Source: Acidovorax soli (lineage in GTDB: Bacteria > Pseudomonadota > Gammaproteobacteria > Burkholderiales > Burkholderiaceae_C). From it: DNA of 64,000 nt. The notes under the pieces were generated by a model. The model saw only the letters and a list, made by a program, of their open reading frames with translations. It was not told the DNA's origin and searched no databases. The stretch's first letter is position 1. Each line of letters starts with the position of its first letter. The translations under genes and the position numbers were made by a program. Below are positions 9,477 through 18,729 of the stretch, one piece after another. The DNA lies in contig NZ_FNQJ01000009.1 of assembly GCF_900107605.1 (NCBI RefSeq), positions 62,001 to 126,000 of the forward strand. Direction: 5' to 3'.

Positions 9477-9620
9477 ACCAGGCGCGGCACTGGCACTGGA
9501 GTGCAGTCTCCCGCCAGCGCCCAGGAAATGCCCCGACCATTGAGCCATCGCCCCGAATTCGGGGCCTCCAGTTGTCTCCTTGGATCCTCTCGAAACCCCC
9601 GTTTCAGGGATCCTTTTAAA

Positions 9621-9650
9621 GCCCGATCCCAGGATCGGGCTTTTTTTATC
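9621..9650 (+). terminator. rho-independent terminator downstream of phaP
   Basis: Nine-base-pair stem GCCCGATCC / GGATCGGGC with a two-base loop followed by seven T residues. It lies 144 bp after the phasin stop, which gives the phaP transcript a long 3' untranslated region. Confidence 0.88.
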
Positions 9651-9970
9651 TCTGTGCCCCGTCTTGCCCCGCGTTGGCACATTTGCCGCCAAAAAAAGAC
9701 CGGTGGAATGGATACAAGACCAGCGGATGCAGCGCGACTACGCGATGGTTTTTGAGCCGCCCGACCCGAAGCAGCAGACATCAAGCTCAAGCGCCTTCGC
9801 ACCACTGGCAATCTGATGCATTGACCCGGCTTCTGAAAATGAAACCCTTGCCGCGAACCAAGCAATGTCGGGAAAATAAAGCAGCAGCAAACAGTCCAGA
9901 ACGGGTGTCGCTAGCAGAAGGCGATGGCCAGTGGACTTCAACTCTCGCCCCTGGAGTGCCTCCGAAACGA

Positions 9971-9994
9971 AACAAGGACCCGAAGGTCCTTGTT
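9971..9994 (-). terminator. terminator of tRNA-His transcript
   Basis: Read on the minus strand: a ten-base-pair stem AACAAGGACC / GGTCCTTGTT capped by a TTCG tetraloop, followed by TCGTTT. It starts 16 bp after the CCA end of tRNA-His. Confidence 0.8.
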
Positions 9995-10009
9995 TGTACT
10001 GGCATTTTT

Positions 10010-10086
10010 TGGGGTGGCTGATGGGGCTCGAACCCACGACAACAGGAATCACAATCCTGGACTCTACCAACTGAGCTACAGCCACC
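10010..10086 (-). tRNA. tRNA-His (anticodon GTG)
   Basis: A 77-nt cloverleaf on the minus strand starting GGTGGCTGTAGCTCAG, where the first G is the extra G-1 specific to tRNA-His. The anticodon stem-loop carries GTG, the T-arm has GGTTCGAGCC, and the CCA end is encoded. It closely resembles E. coli tRNA-His. Confidence 0.97.
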
Positions 10087-10147
10087 GTAGCTTTGAATTA
10101 TAGCCCGAGAAAACCGGGCTTCGCGCCAATATCCGTCAAATTTCTGA

Positions 10148-12061
10148 TCAATCGGGTGCGGACTGTGGGCGAGGGGCCTTGATCTGAACCTTGAAGCGGT
10201 CTTTCAGCAGCTCATAGTAGGCCAGTCCTTCGGCATTGCTCCACCACTGCAGGTATTGCTGGCGCTCCTGGCGGGCGACTTGCTCGTTGGGGGTCTCGCG
10301 CGGAACCAGTCGATTGACTTTGGCTACGGCGTAACCCTGCGCTCCCAGATCCACACCGATCCAAGCTGGCAAGGTGGCGGTACTGGCACCCAATACCGCA
10401 TCCACCAGACGCCGTGGCTGATTCTGGGGTTGATCGCGCGAGATCACGATGGCGGATTGCAAACCCGCAGCATTGCCGGGCGTGGCTTTCCATGCAGCCA
10501 GCTTTGCTTCGCCGTCCTTGCGCGCCAGTTCGGCGGATTTCTCGGCGATATACAGGCTGCGCACCTGCGCACGCACCTCCTCCAGTGGCAGGGTGCGTGC
10601 AGCGGTGTAGGCGCTGACGCGGGCAGCAGCCATCTGGCTGGGTCCGATTTCCACGGCTTCGGTATTGCGTTTGTTCTCGATCGAATCCGTTGAGAACAGC
10701 GCCTCCAGCAGCTTGCCGTTGGCCAACGGGCCCGTCGCTCCAGGCGCTGGTGTACGGGTGACACCTGACGCCGTCAGCACTTTGAGCCCGAGCTTTTCGG
10801 CCACGGGCTTGAGACTGTCGGATTGCTCATAGACGCCATTGGCAAACGATTCGGCCACCTCGGCAAACTTGCGCTGCGCTTGCTGTTGCTTGAGTTCGGC
10901 TTCCATGGAGGGGCGCAACTCTTCAAAGCTTGGCTGACGGGGTGTCTTGATGTCCGTCAGCAAAATGATGTGATAACCGAAATCGGTTTCCACCACGTCG
11001 CTGATATCGCCTTTTTTCATCGCAAAAGCCGCGTCTTCGAACGGCTTGACCATGGCGCCCAGCCCAAAGAAGTTCAGGTCTCCGCCCGACACGGCAGACC
11101 CCGCATCTTCGGAGGACTTCTTGGCAACCTCCGCAAAAGTGGCGGGCGCCTTGCGCACCTGTTCCAGCAATTGCACGGCACGCGCCTTGGCCTTTTCCCG
11201 GTCTGCCGCGGGCGCATCCTTGGGCGCATTGATCAGGATATGACTGGCCCGGCGCTCCTCCTTGCCTGCCAGGCGGGCCACGTTTTCCTTGTAATAGGTG
11301 CGCAAGTCATCTTCGTTCAGCGTGATGCCAGCACGCACGCTGTCAAGATCCAGCACCACATACTCCACGGCGGCCTGTTCGGCCTGCTGGAATGCGGAGG
11401 TATGGGCCTTGTAGTAGCCTTCCAGATCAGCGTCGGTGGGCGCCACCTTGCCGGAAAAATCTGCGGGGTTGAAACGGGCAATCTGCACTTCGCGGCGCTG
11501 GTACAGGGCGTCCAGCGACAGCTTGACCTGCGCATCGGTGCCGAAGGCGGATTCCATCACCCCGCCCATCACCTGGTTCACCGAAATGTCCCGGCGCACA
11601 CTGGCCTCGAACCCTTCAGGCGTCAGCCCTTGGGCGCCCACCAATGCGCGGTAGGCCTCGGCATCCAGCGAGCCATCAGGGCGTTTGAGGGCGGCGATGG
11701 CCGGAATTTCCTGCAGGCTGCGGGCCAGGCGGCTGTCACTGGTGACCAGGTGCATTTTCTGGGCTGCGGCCTGAAGCACCCGGTCACGAACCAGGCGTTC
11801 CAGCGTTGCATAGCGGGCCTCGGGAGAGTCGAGCAGTTTTGCATCCACCGTGGGCGACTGGGCCCGGATTCTGTCCGTCTCCGTTTTGTGGGCGTTGTCC
11901 CAGTCGGTCTGCTTGATGTCGTGACCATCAACGCGAGCAACCACAGCGCTCTTTTCGGAGAAATAGTTGCTGTCGATGCCCACCAGCACAAACGATGGAA
12001 TGATCAACAAGAACAACAAGAACATCACGATCTTGGAGTGCTTGCGGATGGATTCAAACAT
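10148..12061 (-). CDS. ppiD: SurA-N/parvulin peptidyl-prolyl isomerase, PpiD-like periplasmic foldase
   Basis: 637 residues. A membrane anchor (about 10-29) follows a short basic cytoplasmic tail, then a SurA_N-like helical chaperone domain, a parvulin PPIase domain at about 270-370 (RASHILINA, then GGDLNFFGLGAMVKPFEDAAFAM and FGYHIILLTD) and a second helical region. This is the architecture of PpiD, which sits at the exit of the Sec translocon and helps fold outer-membrane proteins. The start is ATG at 12061 (MFESIRKH, the usual PpiD start); an in-frame codon at 12088 would fall inside the tRNA-Val terminator. It is downstream of hupB, as in many proteobacteria. Confidence 0.92.
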   Translation of the reverse strand: MFESIRKHSKIVMFLLFLLIIPSFVLVGIDSNYFSEKSAVVARVDGHDIKQTDWDNAHKTETDRIRAQSPTVDAKLLDSPEARYATLERLVRDRVLQAAAQKMHLVTSDSRLARSLQEIPAIAALKRPDGSLDAEAYRALVGAQGLTPEGFEASVRRDISVNQVMGGVMESAFGTDAQVKLSLDALYQRREVQIARFNPADFSGKVAPTDADLEGYYKAHTSAFQQAEQAAVEYVVLDLDSVRAGITLNEDDLRTYYKENVARLAGKEERRASHILINAPKDAPAADREKAKARAVQLLEQVRKAPATFAEVAKKSSEDAGSAVSGGDLNFFGLGAMVKPFEDAAFAMKKGDISDVVETDFGYHIILLTDIKTPRQPSFEELRPSMEAELKQQQAQRKFAEVAESFANGVYEQSDSLKPVAEKLGLKVLTASGVTRTPAPGATGPLANGKLLEALFSTDSIENKRNTEAVEIGPSQMAAARVSAYTAARTLPLEEVRAQVRSLYIAEKSAELARKDGEAKLAAWKATPGNAAGLQSAIVISRDQPQNQPRRLVDAVLGASTATLPAWIGVDLGAQGYAVAKVNRLVPRETPNEQVARQERQQYLQWWSNAEGLAYYELLKDRFKVQIKAPRPQSAPD

Positions 12062-12083
12062 GGTCGATCTTTCAGAGACAAAA

Positions 12084-12111
12084 AACAAAAGGCGAACTTT
12101 CGTTCGCCTTT
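12084..12111 (-). terminator. terminator of tRNA-Val(TAC) transcript
   Basis: On the minus strand: stem AAAGGCGAAC / GTTCGCCTTT with a GAAA tetraloop, then TGTTTTTTGT. It lies 10 bp after the tRNA CCA end and just upstream of the ppiD start, so ppiD either relies on read-through or has its own promoter here. Confidence 0.82.
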
Positions 12112-12120
12112 GTTCGGTGG

Positions 12121-12196
12121 TGGTGGGTCCTGACGGTCTCGAACCGCCGACCTACTCCGTGTAAAGGAGCCGCTCTACCAACTGAGCTAAGGACCC
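12121..12196 (-). tRNA. tRNA-Val (anticodon TAC)
   Basis: 76 nt on the minus strand, starting GGGTCCTTAGCTCAGTTGG. The anticodon loop TTTACAC gives anticodon TAC. It has a T-loop GGTTCGAGACC and an encoded CCA. It sits between hupB and ppiD, 15 bp after the hupB stop. Confidence 0.96.
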
Positions 12197-12211
12197 CAAC
12201 CTAACTGGCCA

Positions 12212-12484
12212 TCAATTCAAGGCGTCTTTCAATGCCTTGCCTGGACGAAACTTTGGAACTTTAGCAGCTTTGATTTTAATCGCAGCGCCGGTACGGGGAT
12301 TGCGACCCGTGCGGGCTGCACGCTTGCCCACTGCAAAGGTACCGAAACCGACGAGCGAAACAGTGCCGCCCTTCTTCAGGGTCTTCTTGACGGCCTCAAT
12401 CGTGGATTCCAGGGCACGCGCAGCTGCGGCCTTGGAGATGTCGGCGTTGGTAGCGATGTGCTCAATCAGTTCGGTTTTGTTCAC
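12212..12484 (-). CDS. hupB: DNA-binding protein HU
   Basis: 90 residues, the exact HU length. The conserved core [21 protein letters not shown] includes the DNA-bending beta-arm Arg-Asn-Pro, followed by [20 protein letters not shown] is an abundant dimeric nucleoid protein that bends DNA and supports replication and recombination. The start codon is GTG at 12484, preceded by an AGAGG ribosome site 6 bp upstream. A strong promoter and a palindrome lie upstream (12599-12651). The gene is followed at once by tRNA-Val, so the tRNA may be processed from the hupB transcript. Confidence 0.96.
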   Translation of the reverse strand: MNKTELIEHIATNADISKAAAARALESTIEAVKKTLKKGGTVSLVGFGTFAVGKRAARTGRNPRTGAAIKIKAAKVPKFRPGKALKDALN

Positions 12485-12598
12485 AAGAAGCCTCTCGGAA
12501 AAGAGTTGATGGAATGTCTCGCGGATATCTGGTCTTCACACGTCCGAAAGCACAGCCCCGGGGGACTGGACGGGATCAGACGGGGGAATGACTGGCGT

Positions 12599-12619
12599 AT
12601 GCAGCAGGCGCTGCTGCAT
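12599..12619. promoter_or_regulatory. perfect palindrome at the hupB transcription start
   Basis: Nine-base arms ATGCAGCAG and CTGCTGCAT separated by GCG. It starts 3 bp beyond the -10 box on the minus strand, so it covers the expected start of transcription. It could be an operator or a 5' hairpin of the mRNA. Confidence 0.6.
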
Positions 12620-12622
12620 CAG

Positions 12623-12651
12623 ATTAAAGCCATCGAGTTTCCGGGTGTCAA
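12623..12651 (-). promoter_or_regulatory. sigma-70 promoter of hupB
   Basis: Minus strand: a consensus -35 TTGACA (12646-12651), a 17 bp spacer and -10 TTTAAT (12623-12628). The leader to the GTG start is about 130 nt. Confidence 0.8.
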
Positions 12652-12788
12652 TACAACGCGCTGATTTGCAGCAGCGTTGCTTTGAATTCTAGTCGTATTT
12701 CACGGTACGACGGGGCTTGCAGGGCGGTTTTGTCTCAAAGCCGCCGCATGGGCAACATTCCTGATTGACACCACACTGATGTTGCGGG

Positions 12789-13874
12789 TTACAAGGCAGA
12801 CGCAATGGCGCGCCCCACATCCTGGGTACTGGCTTTGCCGCCCAGGTCCGGTGTGCGCGGGCCGCCGCCCTGGGGAGCCAGCACGGCCTCGATGGCAGCC
12901 AGCACGGCGTCGTGCGCGGCACGGTAACCGAGAAAATCGAGCATCATCGCGCCGCACCAGATCTGGCCGATGGGGTTGGCAATGCCCTGCCCCGCAATGT
13001 CGGGCGCCGAGCCATGCACGGGCTCGAACAGCGAGGGCATGGTGCGGGTGGGGTTCAGGTTGGCGCTGGGTGCGATGCCGATGGTGCCGGTGCAGGCCGG
13101 GCCCAGATCCGAAAGGATGTCGCCAAACAGGTTGCTGGCCACCACCACATCAAAGAAGTCAGGGCGCTGCACGAAGTGGGCCGTGAGGATGTCGATGTGG
13201 AATTTGTCCACCTTCACATCCGGGTAGGCCTTGGCCATCTCGGCCACACGCTCGTCCCAGTAGGGCATGGTGATGGCGATGCCGTTGGACTTGGTGGCGC
13301 TGGTCAGGTGCTTGTTGGGGCGCGACTGGGCCAGGTCGAAGGCGAACTTCAGTACGCGGTCCACGCCGTGGCGGGACATCACCGTCTCCTGCATCACGAT
13401 CTCGCGCGGGGTGCCTTCGTACATGCGGCCACCGATGCTGGAGTATTCGCCTTCGGTGTTCTCGCGCACGATCAGCATGTCGATCTCGCCGGGCAGGCGC
13501 GGGCTGCCATCGCGGCGCACCACGGGCGCGATCACGCCGGGCATGAGGCGCGCGGGGCGCAGGTTGATGTACTGGTCGAACTCGCGGCGAAACAGCAGCA
13601 GCGAACCCCAGAGCGAGACATGGTCGGCAATCTTCTCGGGCCAGCCCACGGCGCCAAAGTAGATCGCCTCATGGCCGCCGATCTGCTCCTTCCAGTTGTC
13701 GGGCAGCATCTTGCCGTGCTTCTCGTAGTAGTCCCAGCTCGAGAAGTCGAAATGGTCGAAGTGCAGGTCGATGCCGAACTTGCGCGCTGCCGCGTCCAGC
13801 ACGCGCAGACCCTCGGGCATGACCTCTTTGCCAATGCCGTCACCAGCAACGACTGCAATGCGATGCTTCGCCAT
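12789..13874 (-). CDS. ttuC: tartrate dehydrogenase/decarboxylase (isocitrate/isopropylmalate dehydrogenase family)
   Basis: 361 residues. It starts MAKHRIAVVAGDGIGKEVMPEG, the nucleotide/substrate motif of the beta-decarboxylating dehydrogenases. It contains FRREFDQYINLRPARL, the family's metal/substrate region with VRENTEGEYSSIGG, and the late Asp cluster VASNLFGDILSDLGP. The FDHFDFSSWDYYEKHGKMLPDNW segment and the length are typical of tartrate dehydrogenases rather than LeuB. TtuC oxidises tartrate and also decarboxylates D-malate, using NAD and Mn. It appears as a single gene. Activity toward D-malate is an equally good possibility. Confidence 0.87.
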   Translation of the reverse strand: MAKHRIAVVAGDGIGKEVMPEGLRVLDAAARKFGIDLHFDHFDFSSWDYYEKHGKMLPDNWKEQIGGHEAIYFGAVGWPEKIADHVSLWGSLLLFRREFDQYINLRPARLMPGVIAPVVRRDGSPRLPGEIDMLIVRENTEGEYSSIGGRMYEGTPREIVMQETVMSRHGVDRVLKFAFDLAQSRPNKHLTSATKSNGIAITMPYWDERVAEMAKAYPDVKVDKFHIDILTAHFVQRPDFFDVVVASNLFGDILSDLGPACTGTIGIAPSANLNPTRTMPSLFEPVHGSAPDIAGQGIANPIGQIWCGAMMLDFLGYRAAHDAVLAAIEAVLAPQGGGPRTPDLGGKASTQDVGRAIASAL

Positions 13875-13880
13875 TCAAAT

Positions 13881-13936
13881 GCTCCTGAAAGTATAGCAAC
13901 CAGCGCTTATCCATCAAGCGCCTGCGACCAAAAAAT
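13881..13936 (+). repeat. dispersed repeat, copy 3
   Basis: GCTCCTGAAAGTATAGC, then ACCAGCGCTTATCCATCAAG, CGCCTG and GACCAAAAAAT: a well-preserved copy with the AGCGCTT/AAGCGC dyad. It fills the 68 bp gap between pgsA and the tartrate dehydrogenase gene. Confidence 0.75.
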
Positions 13937-13942
13937 CTGGAA

Positions 13943-14509
13943 TTACTTGACACGGGCCCGGATTTCCGGGAGCGCCTTCTGCAGGTAATACACCATGGAC
14001 CAGACCGTGAGCACGGCAGAAATCCAGATCAGCCAGGTGCCCCACACCCCGGTGTCGATCACGCCGAACAGGCGCCCGTCATACAACAGGAAAGGGATGG
14101 CCGTCATCTGCACCGTGGTCTTGAGCTTGCCGATCATGTGCACGGCCACGCTCTTGCTGGCACCGATCTGCGCCATCCACTCGCGCAGGGCCGAAATCGC
14201 GATCTCTCGGCCGATGATGATGAGCGCCACGAACACATCGGCGCGCTGCAGGTGCACCAGCACCAAGAGCGATGCGCACACCAGGAACTTGTCGGCCACC
14301 GGGTCCAGAAAAGCGCCAAAAGACGAGGTCTGGTTGAGCTTGCGCGCCAGAAAGCCGTCGAGCCAGTCGGTGGCGGCAAACACCACGAACATCACGGTGG
14401 CGATGAGATTGCGCGTGGACGGGTCGAGCGGCGCGTAGAACACCCCCACAATCAAAGGTATCGCGACGATGCGCGTCCAGGTCATGATGGTGGGAATGGT
14501 GAAAAACAT
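13943..14509 (-). CDS. pgsA: CDP-diacylglycerol--glycerol-3-phosphate 3-phosphatidyltransferase
   Basis: 188 residues with four to five membrane segments. The CDP-alcohol phosphotransferase signature is complete: DWLDGFLARKLNQTSSFGAFLDPVADK (D-G-x2-A-R-x8-G-x3-D-x3-D, split over two stretches). PgsA makes phosphatidylglycerophosphate, the committed step to phosphatidylglycerol and cardiolipin, in the inner membrane. It lies 33 bp downstream of uvrC on the same strand; the uvrC-pgsA pair is conserved in proteobacteria, so they probably share a transcript. Confidence 0.95.
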   Translation of the reverse strand: MFFTIPTIMTWTRIVAIPLIVGVFYAPLDPSTRNLIATVMFVVFAATDWLDGFLARKLNQTSSFGAFLDPVADKFLVCASLLVLVHLQRADVFVALIIIGREIAISALREWMAQIGASKSVAVHMIGKLKTTVQMTAIPFLLYDGRLFGVIDTGVWGTWLIWISAVLTVWSMVYYLQKALPEIRARVK

Positions 14510-14542
14510 GGACGTGATTGTGTCACGCTGGCTTGGTGGATA

Positions 14543-16540
14543 TCAGCGCAGTGCGCGATAGATCTCTTCGGCCAGTTCGCGCGAAATGCCGTCCACCGTC
14601 ACCAGGTCTTCGACGCTGGCCGCCGCCACGCCCCGCACACCGCCAAAGCGCTGCAGCAGCCGCGCGCGCTTCTTGGGTCCCACGCCGGCAATTTCTTCGA
14701 GCTGCCCGCCGCCCACGCGCACCTTGGCGCGCGCCGCGCGCATGCCGGTGATGGCAAAGCGGTGGGCCTCGTCGCGGATCTGCGCCACCAGCATCAGCGC
14801 GGCCGAATCCTTGCCCAGATAGACTTTTTCGCGCCCATCGGCAAACACCAGCTCTTCCAGGCCCACCTTGCGGCCCTCGCCTTTTTCCACGCCCACGATG
14901 CGCGTGAGGTCCAGCCCCAGCGCGGTGAACACCTCGCGCGCCACCGCCACCTGGCCTTTGCCGCCGTCGAGCAGCACCAGATCGGGCAGGCGCGCCTGGC
15001 CGCTGGGTCGGGCAGCCTCTTCTGCCCCCGGCGCAGGGTTGGCGGCATAGTCGATGCCTCCCGCTTCGCGCGCGGCTTCGGCCACCTTGCTATAGCGGCG
15101 CGTGAGCACCTGCCGCATGGCAGCGTAGTCGTCGCCGCCGGTGATGCCCTCGATCTTGTAGCGGCGGTATTCGCTGCTCTGCATCTTGTGGTGGTGAAAC
15201 ACCACGCAAGATGCCTGCGTGGATTCGCCCGCCGTGTGCGAGATGTCGAAACACTCGATGGTGAGCTGGTCCAGATCTTCCGGCGGCAAATCCAGTGCCT
15301 CGGCCAGGGCCCGCGTGCGAGCCTGCTGCGAGCCCTCCTCGGCCAGCAGGCGGGCCAGCTGCAGGTCGGCGTTCTTTTGCGCCATGTCCAGCCAGGCGCG
15401 GCGCTGTTCGCGCGGCTGGTGGATGGCGCTCACGCGCAGGCCGCTTTGCTCGGTCAGCGCCGCCAGCAGGGCCTTGTCCACCGGCACGCTGGTCACCAGC
15501 AGCGGGGGCACGGGCACACCGATGTAGTGCTGGGCGATAAAGGCCTGCAGCACCAGCACCTCCACGGGCGGCACGGGCCGGGCGGCTGCAGGTGCCGCCT
15601 CGTCGCCTTCCTGCGCAAAAACCCCGGCCGCGTCTTCCACATGCACAGGAAAGTACGGCCGGTCGCCCAGATGGCGCCCGCCGCGCACCATGGCCAGGTT
15701 CACGCAGGCGCGGCCACCCTGCACGCGCACGGCCAGGATGTCCACATCCTTGTCATCCACCGTTTCAATGGATTGCTGGTGCAGCACGCGCGACAGCGCC
15801 TGGATCTGGTTGCGCACCTCGGCGGCCTGCTCGAATTCGAGCTTGTCGGAATGCGCCATCATGCGCGCCTCCAGCGCCTGCAGCAGCGCCTGGGTCTCGC
15901 CGCGCAGCAGCGCCTCGGCGTGCTGCACGTCGGCCGCATAGGCCTCGGGCGAAATCAGGTTGACGCAGGGCCCGGTGCAACGCTTGATCTGGTACAGCAG
16001 GCAGGGCCGCGTGCGGTTGGCAAACACCGTGTCTTCGCAGGTGCGCAGCCGGAACACCTTTTGCAGCAGCTGGATGGTTTCCTTGACCGCCCAGGCGCTG
16101 GGGTACGGGCCGAAGTAGCGGTGCTTTTTATCGACCGCGCCCCGGTAGTAGGCCATGCGCGGAAACACCTGACCCGGTGCGTCGCTGCGGCTGCCCGATC
16201 CGGGTACGCCGGTGATCTTGAGGTAGGGATAGCTCTTGTCGTCGCGGAACAGGATGTTGAACTTGGGGTTCAGCGTCTTGATGAGGTTGTTTTCCAGCAG
16301 CAGCGCCTCGGCCTCGGAGCGCACCACCGTGGTCTCCATGCGCACGATCTTGCTGACCATGTGGCCGATGCGCGTGCCGCCATGGTTCTTCTGGAAGTAG
16401 CTGGAGACGCGCCGCTTGAGGTTGAGCGCCTTGCCCACGTAGAGCAGCGCATCCTGCGCGTCGAAATAGCGGTAGACACCCGGCAGCGCCGGCAGCGCAG
16501 CCACCTGCGCCAGGAGTTCTTCGGAATGCACATCAGACAT
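14543..16540 (-). CDS. uvrC: excinuclease ABC subunit C
   Basis: 665 residues. It has an N-terminal GIY-YIG nuclease domain ([20 protein letters not shown], about 17-95), a cysteine-containing linker ([14 protein letters not shown]), a UVR domain binding UvrB (about 200-240), a UvrC RNase-H-like nuclease domain (VLLDGGKGQ) and C-terminal helix-hairpin-helix motifs ([18 protein letters not shown]). UvrC makes both incisions in nucleotide excision repair. ATG at 16540 ([10 protein letters not shown]) is chosen; the upstream extension to 16627 runs into a repeat copy and has no UvrC similarity. Confidence 0.96.
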   Translation of the reverse strand: MSDVHSEELLAQVAALPALPGVYRYFDAQDALLYVGKALNLKRRVSSYFQKNHGGTRIGHMVSKIVRMETTVVRSEAEALLLENNLIKTLNPKFNILFRDDKSYPYLKITGVPGSGSRSDAPGQVFPRMAYYRGAVDKKHRYFGPYPSAWAVKETIQLLQKVFRLRTCEDTVFANRTRPCLLYQIKRCTGPCVNLISPEAYAADVQHAEALLRGETQALLQALEARMMAHSDKLEFEQAAEVRNQIQALSRVLHQQSIETVDDKDVDILAVRVQGGRACVNLAMVRGGRHLGDRPYFPVHVEDAAGVFAQEGDEAAPAAARPVPPVEVLVLQAFIAQHYIGVPVPPLLVTSVPVDKALLAALTEQSGLRVSAIHQPREQRRAWLDMAQKNADLQLARLLAEEGSQQARTRALAEALDLPPEDLDQLTIECFDISHTAGESTQASCVVFHHHKMQSSEYRRYKIEGITGGDDYAAMRQVLTRRYSKVAEAAREAGGIDYAANPAPGAEEAARPSGQARLPDLVLLDGGKGQVAVAREVFTALGLDLTRIVGVEKGEGRKVGLEELVFADGREKVYLGKDSAALMLVAQIRDEAHRFAITGMRAARAKVRVGGGQLEEIAGVGPKKRARLLQRFGGVRGVAAASVEDLVTVDGISRELAEEIYRALR

Positions 16541-16591
16541 GGCGCGTATTGTGGCCGCGCGCCAGGCCCCTTGAGAAACCACCACCCGAAC

Positions 16592-16643
16592 GCTACTATT
16601 TACATAGCTACCAGTGCAATAAAACATGAGCCAGCAGCCTATT
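16592..16643 (+). repeat. dispersed repeat, copy 4 (degenerate)
   Basis: GCTACTATTTACATAGCTAC, CAGTGCAATAAAACATGAGC and CAGCAGCCTATTGGAG align with the repeat frame, but the central AGCGCTT/AAGCGC dyad is eroded. It lies between uvrC and the first Bug gene. Confidence 0.5.
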
Positions 16644-16649
16644 GGAGCA

Positions 16650-17630
16650 TTATTCTGCTTCGATCTTGGCGCTCTTCACCACGCTGGCCCAGCTGGCCAG
16701 ATCGGTCTTGACCTTCTCGCCCAGCTGCGCGGGGCTTTGGTAGTCGGCCGTCGCGCCCTGCTCCTGCGCCTTTTGCTTGAAGGCAGCGCTCTGCACCACG
16801 GTACGGATGTCGGCGGTGAGCTTGTCCACCACCGGTTTGGGCACACCAGCCGGCGCAAACAGCGCAAACCACGACGTGGCGTTCACACCGGGGTAGCCCG
16901 CCTCGGCCGTGGTGGGCGCATCGGGCAGGCTGGGCAGGCGCTCCTTGCCGGTCACGGCCAGGACGCGCAGCTTGCCGCTGGCGATATGGGGCATGAAAGG
17001 CGGCGCGGTGCCAAATGTCAGGTCGACCTGGCCGCCCAGCAGGTCCTGCAGCGCGGGGCCCGTGCCTTTGTAGGGCACATGGACCATCTTGATGCCGCCC
17101 TGCTGCTCCAGCATGGCACCGGTCACATGCTGCAGCGAACCGTTGCCCGAAGAGGCGTAGTTGAGCTTGCCCGGGTTGGCCTTGGCGTAGGCCATCAGCT
17201 CAGGCAAGGACTTCACCGGCAGGTCATTGCGCACCACGATGATCTGCGGCGCCGAAATCACGTTGGCAACCGGCTGAAAGTCGCTCTGCGCCCACTGGGC
17301 CACCTTGGTCAGGTGGGGCGAGATCACGTGGTAGCCCGAGTACTGCATGAACAGCGTGTAACCATCGGCCTCGGCGCGCTTGACGATGCTGGCCGCAATG
17401 TTGCCATTGCCACCGCCCTTGTTGTCCACCACCACCGACTGACCCAGCACCGGGCCGAGCGCCTGCGCCACCATGCGCGCCGACAGGTCGGTGGTGCCGC
17501 CAGCAGCGGTGGGCACCACCATGGTCACGGGTTTGGTGGGGTAGGCGCCTTGCGCCCAGGCGGCACTGCCCAGGCCCAGGGCCAGCGCGGCGATGGCCAG
17601 GGTGGTGAATGGCTGGCGATGGGTTTTCAT
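16650..17630 (-). CDS. Bug-family tripartite tricarboxylate transporter substrate-binding protein
   Basis: 326 residues with a Sec signal peptide (about 1-26, cleavage after AWA) and the Bug/TctC fold: [24 protein letters not shown] (first ligand loop), [37 protein letters not shown] and [15 protein letters not shown]. These periplasmic receptors bind carboxylates, amino acids or aromatics. No TctA/TctB membrane partner is encoded nearby. It is the last gene of the apparent CoA-transferase/lyase operon, 73 bp after the next Bug gene. Confidence 0.9.
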   Translation of the reverse strand: MKTHRQPFTTLAIAALALGLGSAAWAQGAYPTKPVTMVVPTAAGGTTDLSARMVAQALGPVLGQSVVVDNKGGGNGNIAASIVKRAEADGYTLFMQYSGYHVISPHLTKVAQWAQSDFQPVANVISAPQIIVVRNDLPVKSLPELMAYAKANPGKLNYASSGNGSLQHVTGAMLEQQGGIKMVHVPYKGTGPALQDLLGGQVDLTFGTAPPFMPHIASGKLRVLAVTGKERLPSLPDAPTTAEAGYPGVNATSWFALFAPAGVPKPVVDKLTADIRTVVQSAAFKQKAQEQGATADYQSPAQLGEKVKTDLASWASVVKSAKIEAE

Positions 17631-17703
17631 GCGATGTCTCCGTTTTCACTGTGGTTGAATATTGTCCGGCGGGGCGAGGGCCCGGGTGCCACCGCCCACT
17701 TGC

Positions 17704-18684
17704 TCAATCTACCGTGGCCCCGGTGTCCTTGACGACCCGGCTCCACTTGGGCAGGTCGGCCTGCACCAGCGCGCCCAACTGTGCGGCCGTTCCCTTGAAG
17801 GGTTCGCAGCCCACGGCGGCCAGTTTCTCGACCACGTCCTTGTGCTCCAGTGCACGGGCCACTTCGGCCTGCAGCATTGCCACGATGGACGCGGGTGTGC
17901 CGGCCGGGGCAAACAGCGCGTACCAGGGCGCCTGGCCAAAGCCCTTGAGGGTTTCGCCAATAGTGGGCGCGTCGGGCAAGGCAGCCACACGCTTCTCGTT
18001 GACCACACCCAGCACCTTGAGCTTGCCCGCCTTGATGAAGGCAATGGCCGAGGGCAGGCTTTGCACCGACAGAGGCACCTGCCCGCCCACCACATCGGTA
18101 GCGGCCGCCGCCGAGCCCTTGTAGGGAATGTGCTGCAGCTGGATGCCTGCGGCCTTTTGCAGCATCTCGCCGATCAGGTGGTTCAGCGTACCGTTGCCCG
18201 CCGAAGCGATCGAATACTTGCCGGGGCTGGCCTTGGCCAGCGCAACCATCTCCGCCACGGTGTTGGCGGGAAAGGAGGGGTGCGCCACCAGCACATAGCC
18301 TGCCGTGGCCACGGGCGCCACGGGCGTGAAGTCCTTCACCGGATCAAAGCCGGGGTTCTTGTACAGCGCGGGGCCAATGACGTGGGCGCTGTCGGCGGTG
18401 AGCATCAGCGTGTAGCCATCGTTGCGCGCGCGGGCCGTGGCGGCGGTGGCCAAGGTGCCGCCCGCGCCGGGGCGGTTGTCCACGATCACGCTCTGGCCCA
18501 GCTGCTCGGTGAGTTTTTGCGCCACCACGCGGGCGATGGCATCGTTGGCGCCGCCAGCGGCCTGGGGCACCACCACGGTGATGGGTTTGGACGGGTACTT
18601 GTCCTGCGCGCCCACTGCCAAGGCAGCAGAGCACAGCACGGCCGCAGTGAAAAGGCGGCGAGACAACGTGGTTTGGAATGTCAT
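17704..18684 (-). CDS. Bug-family substrate-binding protein (second paralogue)
   Basis: 326 residues, signal peptide about 1-26 (AVGA/Q). Mature motifs are YPSKPITVVVPQAAGGANDAI, IASAGNGTLNHLIGEMLQ, IPYKGSAAAATDVVGGQVPLSVQS and LPDAPTIGETLKGFG. It is clearly diverged from its neighbour, so this is an old duplication or independent acquisition rather than a recent copy. It lies 45 bp downstream of the HMG-CoA-lyase-like gene, which suggests it captures a substrate of the encoded pathway. Confidence 0.9.
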   Translation of the reverse strand: MTFQTTLSRRLFTAAVLCSAALAVGAQDKYPSKPITVVVPQAAGGANDAIARVVAQKLTEQLGQSVIVDNRPGAGGTLATAATARARNDGYTLMLTADSAHVIGPALYKNPGFDPVKDFTPVAPVATAGYVLVAHPSFPANTVAEMVALAKASPGKYSIASAGNGTLNHLIGEMLQKAAGIQLQHIPYKGSAAAATDVVGGQVPLSVQSLPSAIAFIKAGKLKVLGVVNEKRVAALPDAPTIGETLKGFGQAPWYALFAPAGTPASIVAMLQAEVARALEHKDVVEKLAAVGCEPFKGTAAQLGALVQADLPKWSRVVKDTGATVD

Positions 18685-18729
18685 GGTTTTTGTCTCCTGG
18701 GGTTATGGGGAATGCAGGCCCGTCAGTAT

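Larger units (their letters stand above)
9477..10009. other. 533 bp gap between phaP and tRNA-His
   Basis: It holds the phasin-side terminator at 9621-9650 and the tRNA-His terminator at 9971-9994. Between them (9651-9970) I see no gene I can support. A 78-codon frame (9580-9816) has no start signal or recognisable similarity and runs through the terminator. No repeat copy, IS end or integrase is visible. Confidence 0.6.
12485..12788. other. 304 bp gap between tartrate dehydrogenase gene and hupB
   Basis: It contains the hupB promoter and palindrome described separately. The distal part (12660-12788), just downstream of the dehydrogenase gene, has a GGCGG/CCGCC hairpin without a T tract and no gene I can support. 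Confidence 0.6.

Noticed and set aside
9580-9816. A 78-codon plus-strand frame between phaP and tRNA-His.
   Set aside because: It runs through the phaP terminator and has no start signal or known motif.
9477-10086. Possible genomic island junction at tRNA-His.
   Set aside because: No integrase, no direct repeat of the tRNA 3' end and no change of base composition were seen next to it.
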